From assembly GCA_040218795.1 (NCBI GenBank), contig JAVJQT010000002.1, positions 248,001-312,000 of the forward strand: a stretch of DNA of 64,000 bases. The letters run 5' to 3'. Source of the DNA: CCMP332 sp040218795. Its GTDB lineage: Bacteria > Bacteroidota > Bacteroidia > Cytophagales > CCMP332. Below the pieces are notes generated by a model. It did no database searches, was not told where the DNA came from, and saw nothing but the letters and a program-made list of their open reading frames with translations. A program made the position numbers and the translations under genes. How positions within the stretch are numbered: the stretch's first letter is position 1; each line of letters opens with the position of its first letter. Shown one piece after another: positions 17,015 to 25,744 of this stretch.

Positions 17015-17397
17015 TGGAGCTCACACCCGATAATAAACTCAAAAAATTGATCGTCGTTGGTGATCGTGTTCTGATCAAACCAAAACAGATATCTGATAAA
17101 ACAAAAAGCGGATTATTTCTGCCTCCCGGTGTTCAGGAAAAAGAAAAAGTGCAGAGTGGCTATATAATTAAAGTCGGCCCCGGATTTCCTATACCAAATC
17201 CCGGCGATGATTCTGATGAATCCTGGAAAGGTATGGATGACAAAATTAAATATTTACCACTACAAGCCAGGGAAGGCGATCTGGCAATATTTCTTCAAAA
17301 GAGCGCATTTGAAGTACAGTATGAAGGCGAGAAGTATTTTATTGTGCCCCAGCATTCTATTCTTCTACTTGAAAGAGAAGATGATTTATTCGAATAA
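17014..17397 (+). CDS. GroES-family co-chaperonin-like protein, variant
   Basis: A 127-residue Cpn10 relative. GDRVLIKP near the N-terminus, a mobile-loop-like KTKSGLFLPPGVQEKEKVQSG and KVGPG are recognisable, and EVQYEGEKYFIVPQHSILLL forms the end of the barrel. A normal GroES is about 95 residues; here an insert of roughly 20 residues (about 60-85, NPGDDSDESWKGMDDKIKYL) replaces the roof region and an acidic tail is added. There is no groEL beside it; it is last in an operon with ctpA and rmuC. It may be a secondary co-chaperonin or a protein that no longer serves GroEL. Membership of the superfamily is clear, the role is not. Confidence 0.8.
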   Translation: MELTPDNKLKKLIVVGDRVLIKPKQISDKTKSGLFLPPGVQEKEKVQSGYIIKVGPGFPIPNPGDDSDESWKGMDDKIKYLPLQAREGDLAIFLQKSAFEVQYEGEKYFIVPQHSILLLEREDDLFE

Positions 17398-17443
17398 TCG
17401 CCACATCTTATAATAATTGACTTAGCCTTTTATCGGATTTACA

Positions 17444-18550
17444 TTAATTATTTCCAATACCCATGGCCATAACCCCATCCGTAATTTTTAAATGATTAAA
17501 ACGGCCATTTTCATCGATTAGCCTTAGTTCCAGCCTGAATTCAATTTTGCGAGTTGCTACTCCTTCTGGTGTGGCCAGATAGGGTTCAGAGGCTAAAATT
17601 TCAAAATAATTGTCTTCAAAATCAGCAAGGTTCAATGAAGAATTATTTATGATCAAATTTGTGCTTACCACCCGGTTTTCAATAGCATTAGAAATGGTAT
17701 CAATTATTTCATTTGAAATAAAATTAAAGTTTGAAACACAAGCACTTGGATTTAAGCCCGTGTTAAATTGTATGCATTTCTCGTAAACACTGGAACTTCT
17801 GGATTTTGCTTTCAGACATAATTCAATGACTTCATCGGAATTACTTTGAACAGCCACTTGTCGTGTGTTGACCACATTTCCATTTTCCAATTCCCATTCA
17901 TAATTAATGGCTTCAAAACCTGTGATCTGAGGTTCAAAAATAATCAATCCCGATCCACTTTGAATGGTATTGATATCAAGATTTCCTTTGAGATAGGGTT
18001 TCACTGTTTGACATATTTCGGCTATACAGGCACCATCATTTACAATGTTCAGACATACCTGATAATCGGATTGTGTCTTCGGATATCGATGCACAGGGTT
18101 TATTTCTGTTGAGGTATTTCCATCGCCAAAATCCCATGAATAGTTATAGTCCGGATTGTCAATTTCAGAATTAAATGATACCTCATAGTATTCAACTATG
18201 GTATCAGATTGCAATTCAATGCTTCCGGCTTCTGTTATAAAGGCCGCACTTGTGCTGTCATTGGCAGAAATAGCAAGTTCAAAATCAAAAGCCATAGGAT
18301 CATTGGTATTGTTGTCCTGAATTAAATAAAAGCGTGAGGAATACCATGTAATTCCATCCGGACTTTGATATGAAAAAGCCTCATTATAGGCACCTTCACC
18401 TGCGTAGTATTCAAAAGGTTCACCGTTAAACTCGCCAATAAGGTAAAATTCAGGTATTCCATTTCCTGGCTGTGGTTCTTCTCTTTCTTCACAAGAAAAG
18501 AGCAAAAACATGAATGCCAATGGCCATATGTATTTTTTTAGAATCTCCAT
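17444..18550 (-). CDS. PKD-domain lipoprotein
   Basis: A 368-residue predicted lipoprotein with signal sequence and lipobox (LLFSC, Cys20). A PKD domain is visible at about residues 118-185 (YSWDFGDGNTSTEINPVHRYP), and a second PKD-like segment follows (YEWELENGNVVNT). The C-terminal third has no known fold by eye. The start overlaps the upstream beta-barrel gene by 13 bases, so it belongs to the operon headed by the ECF sigma factor. A cell-surface lipoprotein working with the barrel is plausible; no catalytic site is seen. Confidence 0.8.
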   Translation of the reverse strand: MEILKKYIWPLAFMFLLFSCEEREEPQPGNGIPEFYLIGEFNGEPFEYYAGEGAYNEAFSYQSPDGITWYSSRFYLIQDNNTNDPMAFDFELAISANDSTSAAFITEAGSIELQSDTIVEYYEVSFNSEIDNPDYNYSWDFGDGNTSTEINPVHRYPKTQSDYQVCLNIVNDGACIAEICQTVKPYLKGNLDINTIQSGSGLIIFEPQITGFEAINYEWELENGNVVNTRQVAVQSNSDEVIELCLKAKSRSSSVYEKCIQFNTGLNPSACVSNFNFISNEIIDTISNAIENRVVSTNLIINNSSLNLADFEDNYFEILASEPYLATPEGVATRKIEFRLELRLIDENGRFNHLKITDGVMAMGIGNN

Positions 18551-19782
18551 ATACTATATTCTATTCCAAGTCTTAAATGCATTCTGTCTGTTAATGCGCT
18601 TTCATTAATTTGATTTTTATAAAGCGAATTTGCTCCCAGTCTTCCCAAAAGCTGAAGTCTTAGGCGATCGCTGAGCGTGAGCTCGTATGCAATGATCAGA
18701 CTTAGCTGATTATTGCTTAAATCTTTATTGTATCCGCTGATATTTTGCTGCACATCAATTGTACGGCTATTTGTAAATAAATTTTCGGATTCCAGACTTA
18801 AAGTGCTGTAGGACTGAAGCAGCCTGCTAAATTGAATTCCTGTCATTAATGCGTGGTTATTTCGAAGCCGAAATTTTAAATAGACCGGCACAGTAATATA
18901 ATTACCTCTGCTTCTACTAATTCTGTAGGTATTGACAGTCTTCCCAAATCCGTATTCAGTCTGCTCAATTGTTTTTTCATTATCTGAAAAAATTAATTCT
19001 TCAAATAGGATTGCAGCTCCGTATTCTATGCTGTAATTATGGATTTTGGAAATCCCTATTCCGGCATAAAAAGGCATTCTGTTAATCGAGGATTCACCTG
19101 AAGAGAAATAATCCAGGGGCATAATTCCGGCGATCAAATTGACTTTTGTATTCCAGTGATCAGGCAAATATATTTCTCCCGCTCTTCCTGCAGATGAATT
19201 ATAAGTTTCACCTGAACCGGTATTTTGAGCTTCCGCATATTTCAATCCTATAAAATCAGCGAGAAAGAGACTTTCTGTAAAATCACTCTTTTGATAGATG
19301 ATTTCACTTGTCTCACTCTGCTTTTCTAAATCTTCCTCGAGAAAAACTATTGGTGTAAGGTTTTTTGTCTGGCCATAATTTGGGGCATTGTAATTTGATT
19401 TAAAATTTCCCGATTCATCCGAATTTAATTGATTTTGAGAATCGCTTTTATCGGATTGAATTTTGTCTTGCACCTTTTCAGTGGCTTTATCATCTTGCTC
19501 TAATTGTGAAGCAGGGATTTGATTTTTTGGTGAATGTGAATTTTTAGAATCCTTATTCACAACTGATTCAGCGAAATTATCGCTACCACTGTATTGATTT
19601 AGTCCCAATGTACCGGAAAGCAATAATCCGGTTAAAAACCAGATGATTATACCGCGTCTCCTTTTAGCAGCCTCATGAGCTATGATCGCTTTTTCTGCAC
19701 CGGCCCAAGCCGCCTCATTAAAAGGAAAGCTTGCTTCCGAAAGCGTATTCTCAAATAATTTGTCCAGATCCTGATCGTTCAT
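18538..19782 (-). CDS. Membrane-anchored protein with C-terminal outer-membrane beta-barrel, possible anti-sigma role
   Basis: A 414-residue protein. Residues 1-42 are charged and end in KRRR, residues 44-61 form one membrane helix, residues 62-190 are a Ser/Asp/Asn/Gln-rich linker, and residues about 205-414 look like a small outer-membrane beta-barrel with alternating aromatic strands ending in IEYSIWRF. A cytoplasmic tail and a single helix right after an ECF sigma gene (four-base overlap) is the layout of an anti-sigma factor; here it appears joined to a barrel. Such a protein would span both membranes. Similar proteins are usually annotated only as outer-membrane beta-barrel proteins. 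The anti-sigma role is inferred from position and topology. Confidence 0.7.
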   Translation of the reverse strand: MNDQDLDKLFENTLSEASFPFNEAAWAGAEKAIIAHEAAKRRRGIIIWFLTGLLLSGTLGLNQYSGSDNFAESVVNKDSKNSHSPKNQIPASQLEQDDKATEKVQDKIQSDKSDSQNQLNSDESGNFKSNYNAPNYGQTKNLTPIVFLEEDLEKQSETSEIIYQKSDFTESLFLADFIGLKYAEAQNTGSGETYNSSAGRAGEIYLPDHWNTKVNLIAGIMPLDYFSSGESSINRMPFYAGIGISKIHNYSIEYGAAILFEELIFSDNEKTIEQTEYGFGKTVNTYRISRSRGNYITVPVYLKFRLRNNHALMTGIQFSRLLQSYSTLSLESENLFTNSRTIDVQQNISGYNKDLSNNQLSLIIAYELTLSDRLRLQLLGRLGANSLYKNQINESALTDRMHLRLGIEYSIWRF

Positions 19783-20339
19783 ATACTTCTAGCTAAAGTT
19801 TTTTTTTCTGCTTTTTCAAGCATCTCTTTTAACAATCCTCGCGCTGTTGACACATGCCATTTTGAAGTGCCCTCCGATATTTCCAATTGCCTGGCGATTT
19901 CCTGATGTTTAAATCCATCTACGGCGTGCAGACAAAATACTCTTTTGCTCATATCCGGTAGTCGGTCGAGCATATCATACAAATAGGCTGCATCCAGTTC
20001 CAGGTCTGCAAGATTTAAATCACTATGCTTTTGCTCTGGATAAATGGTCATTTCCACGCTAATATTTTCCCTGTACTTTTTATTTTTTCTGAAATCATCA
20101 ATTATCGTATTGAGCATGATTCTTCTTATCCATAGTTTAAATGGCACCTCACTGCGATATTTCTTTAGATTGTCCAATATTTTTAAAAAGGCCGTATTTA
20201 AAATCGCTTCTGCATCGTCTTTATTAGAGTGATAACGCCGGCAAATGGCCATCAGAAAACCGTAGCATAATTTGAAAAGCTCAAATTGTGCATTGCGTTC
20301 TTTTTTGATGCAAGCCTTTATTATCTCCTCATTTACCAT
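19779..20339 (-). CDS. RNA polymerase ECF sigma factor
   Basis: A 186-residue sigma-70 family protein with region 2 (about residues 15-92; FLKILDNLKKYRSEVPFKLWIRRIMLNTIIDDFRKN) and region 4 (about 118-180; LPDMSKRVFCLHAVDGFKHQEIARQLEISEGTSKWHVSTARGLL), with no region 3 or 1.1. It is first of a three-gene operon with the barrel protein and the PKD lipoprotein. Two T9SS-secreted PKD proteins lie just upstream on the same strand. It may control envelope or secretion genes; the target promoters are unknown. Confidence 0.92.
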   Translation of the reverse strand: MVNEEIIKACIKKERNAQFELFKLCYGFLMAICRRYHSNKDDAEAILNTAFLKILDNLKKYRSEVPFKLWIRRIMLNTIIDDFRKNKKYRENISVEMTIYPEQKHSDLNLADLELDAAYLYDMLDRLPDMSKRVFCLHAVDGFKHQEIARQLEISEGTSKWHVSTARGLLKEMLEKAEKKTLARSI

Positions 20340-20355
20340 TTAAAGTCAGTTATAT

Positions 20356-22065
20356 TTATCTGACAAACAGCTTTTTACAAATTATGCTTTGCTTTGTAAT
20401 TATCTGTAAAATGTATAATCCACTTTGGGGTCTCTCTTTAAATCTTATTCTAGTATGGCTATCTGAATAGTCGATATCCAGAGCTATTTTTTTTGCTTCA
20501 ATATTTCTCAAAACCAAGGCGTATTCCCGGAGATCCTCGTTTAAATAAAACTCATCTACTATTGGATTTGGGTATAGAGAAAGATTTGAATTGACTATTT
20601 GTTGATTTATTGAGGTGGCCAACCAACCGTTTTGAACGCTCAGGCCTATGCTATCGAGTGGGAATGCATTGCTCAGATTTACATCTTCTTTAAACATATA
20701 ATAACCGGGATAGTCGGTCCCAACTTTGTAATCACCAAAAGGAAGGTTATCAAAAACTACATTGGAATTTTGATCTGTAATGTCGTATTGAATAATAGTT
20801 TGATTCAGATTCTCAATCCAAACGACTGCATTTGAAATGTATTGATTAAAGGAATCCCGGACAGAGACCACAACTGAAGCGGGTCCGCTGAGACTATTCG
20901 GGTTGTTAGTGAAATTAAGGTTTATTCCCTGCTGGCTGGAATTTAGAATAATGGATCCGGCATTGCCCCAGTAAAATTCATTTTGCCAATATTGAGGTAT
21001 TAAACCAGGATCATTTGAATTATTTTCGGGCATTACTCTCAATGAATAGGCTCCTGGGTTTAATCCATGAAATACATAGGCTCCATTGACATTGATCGTT
21101 GTATCAAGTGCGCGGATAAAGGGAGCTGTCCCCGAATTAGTCTCTTCATAGAGAATGACCATGTCTCCACTCCTGCTGATAAGGTTAATTCCAATGTTGC
21201 CACCTAAATTCAGCAAAGAGGTATCAAATGACACTAATATTGAATCGCAAAAGGTGCAGAAATTTAACGAATCTATTTTCTCCAGACAGACATTATACAT
21301 TCCCGGATTTTGATAGTTATGAACAGCATTAAAGCCCGTACTTAAATTCCCGTCTCCAAAATTCCAGATATAAGAACTCGAGGGGTTGGCCAAACTGTCA
21401 ATTCCAAAAAAGCCAAAAGCAGAACCAAAGTCCTGATAGGTGAAATTGAGAGGACAGGCCGGTCCAAAAGAAATGGACACAGAATCGCAATAAACATCGG
21501 TACAATTGCCATCAGAATAAGTCAGGCAAACTAAATATACACCTGTAGTATTATATTGATATTGAGGGTTTTGCTGGTTGGAAGTTCCGGATCCATCGCC
21601 AAAATCCCAGGAAATGGTATATCCGGGTGCAGGAGGACTTGGCACAAGTGTTGATGAAAATTGAATTGTATTCTGTGTGATGTTGCTAAAAGTAAAACTG
21701 GCCGAACAGATTGGAGGAGGAGCATTAGGACAAATTGTAAAGGTATCGATATAAGCAACTTGACCTTGTGACACCGTATGCCATGGACCCCGAACTGAAT
21801 CACCGTTGCAATCGACAGCAATTACACGAAGAGCTTCTCCAACATTTAAAATGGCGGAATCAATATAATTACCATTTATATCTGATTGAATGCTTCTGGA
21901 AAAAGAGCCTAATGTATTCCAGTTATAATAGATTGTTAGATCTGCAAATGGCACAGGGTTACCGGAAGAATCTAAAACATGGCCCTGTGGTTCTACATTT
22001 TGTATTTGTCCATATCCAAACTGAACATTGACAATGAAAAAGAAAAGTAATAGATTTTTTTTCAT
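20356..22065 (-). CDS. T9SS-secreted PKD-domain protein
   Basis: A 569-residue protein with signal peptide (residues 1-19, ending GYG), a carboxypeptidase-regulatory-like N-terminal domain (GHVLDSSGNPVPFADLTIYY), two PKD domains (ISWDFGDGSGTS and YIWNFGDGNLSTG), another regulatory-like beta domain (SVRDSFNQYISNAVVWIEN) and a C-terminal T9SS sorting domain (about 495-569; NLSLYPNPIVDEFYL ... SGLYILQIITKQSIICKKLFV). It is similar in plan to the gene upstream and is probably a paralogue. The stop is only 16 bases from the start of the ECF sigma gene. A cell-surface or released adhesin is likely; no enzyme domain is seen. Confidence 0.86.
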   Translation of the reverse strand: MKKNLLLFFFIVNVQFGYGQIQNVEPQGHVLDSSGNPVPFADLTIYYNWNTLGSFSRSIQSDINGNYIDSAILNVGEALRVIAVDCNGDSVRGPWHTVSQGQVAYIDTFTICPNAPPPICSASFTFSNITQNTIQFSSTLVPSPPAPGYTISWDFGDGSGTSNQQNPQYQYNTTGVYLVCLTYSDGNCTDVYCDSVSISFGPACPLNFTYQDFGSAFGFFGIDSLANPSSSYIWNFGDGNLSTGFNAVHNYQNPGMYNVCLEKIDSLNFCTFCDSILVSFDTSLLNLGGNIGINLISRSGDMVILYEETNSGTAPFIRALDTTINVNGAYVFHGLNPGAYSLRVMPENNSNDPGLIPQYWQNEFYWGNAGSIILNSSQQGINLNFTNNPNSLSGPASVVVSVRDSFNQYISNAVVWIENLNQTIIQYDITDQNSNVVFDNLPFGDYKVGTDYPGYYMFKEDVNLSNAFPLDSIGLSVQNGWLATSINQQIVNSNLSLYPNPIVDEFYLNEDLREYALVLRNIEAKKIALDIDYSDSHTRIRFKERPQSGLYILQIITKQSIICKKLFVR

Positions 22066-22131
22066 AAGAGTTACTTTGCAAAGATCTACACGAAAACAAA
22101 TCGCATAGGGTTGGGTAGATTATTTGAAAAT

Positions 22132-22162
22132 AAAAAAAGGTGAGCAAAAGCCCACCCTTTTT
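22132..22162 (-). terminator. Intrinsic terminator of the upstream PKD protein gene
   Basis: A hairpin with arms around GGTGAGC and GCCCACC (one mismatch, loop AAAA) is flanked by A-runs on the left and T-runs on the right, so it can end transcription on the minus strand about 30 bases after the stop at 22191. It could also work in the other direction. Confidence 0.7.
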
Positions 22163-22190
22163 AATTAAAGAACCATTTGGTTTGAGGAAA

Positions 22191-23648
22191 TTATTGCTTT
22201 ACAAACTTTTTAGTGAATTGACCTTTATCACTTTTCACCTGAATAAAATAAATTCCACTTTTCAGATTTTCAATTTCGATCTGAGCCTTTCCATTTTCTG
22301 AATTTTCACTAATCAAAATCTGTCCCTGAAGGTTTGAAATACTGATTTCTGCCTGTGCAATGTTTGCTTCGGAAAAATCAATATGCATTACATCAAAAGC
22401 AGGATTAGGATACAATATTGTTTGTATGCTCAATTCATTTTCAAAACCGAGCACCACTCTCACGCCCAATGTGTCAAATTCAAATACCGTATTGGAGTTA
22501 ATTTGAGAACCGGTCAGGCTAATGATCTCGGGACTCATATTTTCATTTACGATCTCCAAAATCAATTGATAGGTGTCCAAAGCCAAATTATCAAAACTGA
22601 AATCACCATTGGCATCAGTCAAATCGAATTCCAAAGCGTTGCCACTGGCATCTCTCAAATGCACCGCAACATCTTTGATGGGATCGCCGGGGCCCGAAGC
22701 CTTATTTGGGCCTTCAATTACAGAACCGGTAATCGTTCCGGGTCCTGGAGCTGCTGAACTTATTGGTACAAGATTGATATCGTTTTGGTAGGAGCTGGCA
22801 TTTAAATTAATAAGCGTTGCCGATGACCAGTTGACCTCATCTCCATAATAGGTAGGAAAGAAATTTAGGAAGTCGGGATCATTAGGATCAAGCATAGCTT
22901 GAACTGTATAAGTTCCACTTGGCAAACCGGTAAAAAAGTATCCTCCGCTGTCCAGTGCAATTGTATCCAATGCCATTAAACTATTGCCACTACCTGTTGA
23001 ATCTGCAGAAAATAATACAGCCAATCCCGATTGGGCCCAAATATTTGATTTGTAAACTGCTCCTGCAAGATCGATACCTATCGGGTTTGAACCAATCAAT
23101 ACGGAATCACATGCTGTTGCAGAACAGACGAAAGTACTGTAAGTAACACATGCAGAATATAATCCGGGGCCTGAGAAAGTATGACTGACCACTGTTCCCT
23201 GATAATAACTTCCATCAATATCCCATTGATAAATACCACCGGGGGGAGGCGCATTCACACTAAAAGTACCAGTATTGCCTAGCACTGACTGACTGAAAGA
23301 CACAGAACATGGAATTACAATATTTCCACAATAAGCAAAATTTGAAACTATTGTATCACTTGCCTGATTGATGACATAATCATTGATTAAAGTATTTCCA
23401 TTGCAATCCACAATTGAAACATAAAGGCTGTCAAACATCTGTACAGCAAATGAATCTACGTAGTGTCCGCTTGTGTTGGTTTGTGTAGAGCCATTGAAAT
23501 TCAAGGTCTGATAATTGACGGTGACATTGGAAACACCCTGTCCGGTGGAATCAGTGACCTGGCCCATCAAAACGACAGCCTGAGTTTGTGAATAACTCTG
23601 AAGGTTTAGAAAAAGACCTGTTATCAGGAGGAGTATTAAATTCTTCAT
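22191..23648 (-). CDS. T9SS-secreted PKD/carboxypeptidase-regulatory-domain protein
   Basis: A 485-residue protein when started at the ATG at 23648, which opens directly onto a signal peptide (MKNLILLLITGLFLNLQSYSQ). An in-frame ATG at 23660 or a TTG at 23687 would add 4 or 13 residues. Domains: carboxypeptidase-regulatory-like (GQVTDSTGQGVSNVTVNYQ), a PKD-like domain (YQWDIDGSYYQGTVVSHTFSGPGLYSACV), a second regulatory-like domain (IKDVAVHLRDASGNALEFDLTDANGDFSFDNLALDTYQL) and a T9SS sorting domain (TILYPNPAFDVMHIDF ... SGIYFIQVKSDKGQFTKKFVKQ). It is a close paralogue of the next gene downstream. Surface or extracellular location is expected; the ligand is unknown. Confidence 0.86.
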   Translation of the reverse strand: MKNLILLLITGLFLNLQSYSQTQAVVLMGQVTDSTGQGVSNVTVNYQTLNFNGSTQTNTSGHYVDSFAVQMFDSLYVSIVDCNGNTLINDYVINQASDTIVSNFAYCGNIVIPCSVSFSQSVLGNTGTFSVNAPPPGGIYQWDIDGSYYQGTVVSHTFSGPGLYSACVTYSTFVCSATACDSVLIGSNPIGIDLAGAVYKSNIWAQSGLAVLFSADSTGSGNSLMALDTIALDSGGYFFTGLPSGTYTVQAMLDPNDPDFLNFFPTYYGDEVNWSSATLINLNASSYQNDINLVPISSAAPGPGTITGSVIEGPNKASGPGDPIKDVAVHLRDASGNALEFDLTDANGDFSFDNLALDTYQLILEIVNENMSPEIISLTGSQINSNTVFEFDTLGVRVVLGFENELSIQTILYPNPAFDVMHIDFSEANIAQAEISISNLQGQILISENSENGKAQIEIENLKSGIYFIQVKSDKGQFTKKFVKQ

Positions 23649-23776
23649 TTTGATTTTCATTTGTTTTACTGAGCTACACGTTAACAATATTGGAAATGGT
23701 TGGGTCTGAGCAAAGAATAAATATAACTAGTTAAAAATCAATTTGTTAAACCATGACAAAAGCCATAATTTCAAAA

Positions 23777-24535
23777 TCAAAAATGATTTCTGACAATTTC
23801 AACAAATGGTTCAGGCTGTTCAGCATGCAACCAATGCCCGGAATTTTCTATCGTTTCCAATTCCGCCTTCGGAAATATTTTTTTAATGAATTTAAAATCC
23901 TCGTCTTTTATATATTCTGATTTACCACCGCGGAGAAATAATACTTCACCCTGGTAAATATGATTATCAGAATAGCCTTTCCCTACATTTTCAATTTGTT
24001 CAGTTATAACCGGAAGATTTACCGACCACTCATAACTACCATCTTCTTTGCGTTTGACATTTTTAAGAAGGAATGCTCTGATCCCAAATTCCGAGATATA
24101 TGCCTTTAATTGATCTTCTATTTCTTTTCTGCCCTTTGCTTTTTCAATGTCAATTGAATTTAAACCATCCAGAATTTTCTGATGATGTACAGGATAAGCT
24201 TTTGGCCCAATATCCGCAATTATCGCTCCCGGCACAATGAGATGCCCTCGAATAAGAAATTCAATAACTGTTTTTCCACCCATGGAATGCCCGATTAAAT
24301 AAGGGTCGTGAATATTGTGATCTTCTATAAATTCCATAAGATCCCCGGCCATGGCTTCATAAGTGAAATCATCCGAATGCGGACTTTGGCCATGATTTCT
24401 TTGATCAATGGTCCATACTGTGTATTCATCGGCCAGCATTTTTGCGATGGTCATCCAATTATCTGAAGAACCAAAGAGGCCATGCAAAATGATGATGTTT
24501 CTTCCCTCTCCATGTTTTCTGTAAAATAATTCCAT
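23777..24535 (-). CDS. ybfF: Alpha/beta hydrolase (YbfF-like esterase)
   Basis: A 252-residue alpha/beta hydrolase with HGLFGSSDNW (oxyanion region), DQRNHGQS, nucleophile Ser84 in GHSMGGKT and catalytic His234 in SGHWLHAEQP. The combination matches the YbfF group of acyl-CoA/ester hydrolases. Its start overlaps the pdxJ stop by one base, so it is translated with pdxJ. The physiological substrate is unknown. Confidence 0.88.
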   Translation of the reverse strand: MELFYRKHGEGRNIIILHGLFGSSDNWMTIAKMLADEYTVWTIDQRNHGQSPHSDDFTYEAMAGDLMEFIEDHNIHDPYLIGHSMGGKTVIEFLIRGHLIVPGAIIADIGPKAYPVHHQKILDGLNSIDIEKAKGRKEIEDQLKAYISEFGIRAFLLKNVKRKEDGSYEWSVNLPVITEQIENVGKGYSDNHIYQGEVLFLRGGKSEYIKDEDFKFIKKIFPKAELETIENSGHWLHAEQPEPFVEIVRNHF

Positions 24536-25248
24536 TACATTAATTGTCTTTTATACATGTTGATTGCATTTTCAAGTCCCAAATAAAGGGCATCACTTAT
24601 GAGCGCATGACCAATACTCACTTCCTTAAGTTTAGGGATGGTAGTCGCAAAATATTTCAAATTTTTCAAATCCAGGTCATGGCCGGCATTCAATTCCAGG
24701 CCAACATTTAAAGCTGCTTTTGCTGTCTTGACATAGTCGGCAATAGCCATTTCCTTATTTTTGTGAAATTGACTTGCATAGGATTCGGTGTATAATTCTA
24801 CCCTGTCTGCACCACAATCAGCGGCTGCACTAGCCATTTTTTCATCGGGGTCTACAAAAATGGATGTTCTGATTTCATTTTGTTTTAATTCCTGAATGAT
24901 TTCTTTCAAAAATTCTTTATTTCGGATGGTATCCCATCCTGCATTGGAGGTCAATACATCGGGCCCGTCAGGGACAAGCGTAGCCTGTGCGGGTTTTACT
25001 TTTAAAACCAATTCCATATATCGTTTATCCGGATAGCCTTCAATGTTAAATTCCGTATTTACCACTTCCTTCAGGTCTAAAACGTCCTGGTATCGGATGT
25101 GTCTTTCATCCGGTCTTGGATGCACAGTAATGCCCTCAGCACCGAATCGCTCGCAATCTATCGCGACTTGTATGACATCGGGGACATTGCCTCCTCTGGC
25201 ATTTCTTAGCGTGGCGATTTTATTAATATTTACACTGAGTCTTGTCAT
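24535..25248 (-). CDS. pdxJ: Pyridoxine 5'-phosphate synthase
   Basis: A 237-residue TIM-barrel enzyme that condenses 1-deoxyxylulose 5-phosphate with 3-amino-2-oxopropyl phosphate in vitamin B6 synthesis. Typical PdxJ stretches are LSVNINKIATLRNARGGN, ITVHPRPDERHI, NIEGYP, LVPD, RVELYTE and LNAGHDL. The ATG at 25248 (MTRLSVNIN) is the family start; a TTG two codons earlier is possible but less likely. It is the first gene of a pair with the YbfF-like esterase and is divergent from yqeY. Confidence 0.95.
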   Translation of the reverse strand: MTRLSVNINKIATLRNARGGNVPDVIQVAIDCERFGAEGITVHPRPDERHIRYQDVLDLKEVVNTEFNIEGYPDKRYMELVLKVKPAQATLVPDGPDVLTSNAGWDTIRNKEFLKEIIQELKQNEIRTSIFVDPDEKMASAAADCGADRVELYTESYASQFHKNKEMAIADYVKTAKAALNVGLELNAGHDLDLKNLKYFATTIPKLKEVSIGHALISDALYLGLENAINMYKRQLM

Positions 25249-25261
25249 CCACAATTTCTGT

Positions 25262-25279
25262 TAATTTTGCACAAATATA
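25262..25279. promoter_or_regulatory. Overlapping divergent -7 elements between pdxJ and yqeY
   Basis: In the 43-base gap there is TAATTTTG on the plus strand (25262-25269) and TATATTTG on the minus strand (CAAATATA, 25272-25279). Both fit TAnnTTTG. The plus element has a TTG at 25242-25244, 17 bases upstream; the minus element has no well-spaced TTTG. Two polymerases could not use both sites at once. Confidence 0.45.
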
Positions 25280-25291
25280 CCCTTCATAATT

Positions 25292-25744
25292 ATGAGTTTA
25301 AAAACAAAGATCGATTCGGATATTAAACAGGCCATGTTGGCCAAAAAACAAGACGAGCTAAGAGCCTTGCGGGCCATAAAATCAATGATACTCTTGGCAC
25401 AAACAGACAGCGGCGCAGGAGAAAATCTTTCAGAAGAAGAAGAGATGAAAATTCTCATGAAAGCGGCAAAACAAAGGAGGGATTCTATCGATGTGTACAA
25501 AGAACAAGGCAGAGATGACCTTGCAAAAGAAGAGCAGGTGGAGTTGGATGTCATTCAAAAATATTTACCTGAAATGATGTCTGAAGAAGAGGTGGAAGCA
25601 AAAATTAAAGAGGTTATTTCAGAAAATGGTGCTTCCGGCCCTCAGGATATGGGGAAAATGATGCCTTTGGCGATAAAAGCCCTGGCCGGAAAGGCAGACA
25701 ACAAAATGATTTCATCTATTCTTAAAAAGCTCCTGACTTCTTAA
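25292..25744 (+). CDS. yqeY: GatB/YqeY domain protein
   Basis: A 150-residue protein covering the YqeY domain, related to the tRNA-binding tail of GatB. Signatures are MLAKKQDELRALRAIKSMI, KQRRDSIDVYKEQGRDDLAKEEQVELDVIQKYLP and PQDMGKMMPLAIKALAGKADNKMISSILKKLL. It is often described as a tRNA amidotransferase-like protein but its biochemical role is not settled. The next gene starts on the base after its stop. Confidence 0.92.
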   Translation: MSLKTKIDSDIKQAMLAKKQDELRALRAIKSMILLAQTDSGAGENLSEEEEMKILMKAAKQRRDSIDVYKEQGRDDLAKEEQVELDVIQKYLPEMMSEEEVEAKIKEVISENGASGPQDMGKMMPLAIKALAGKADNKMISSILKKLLTS

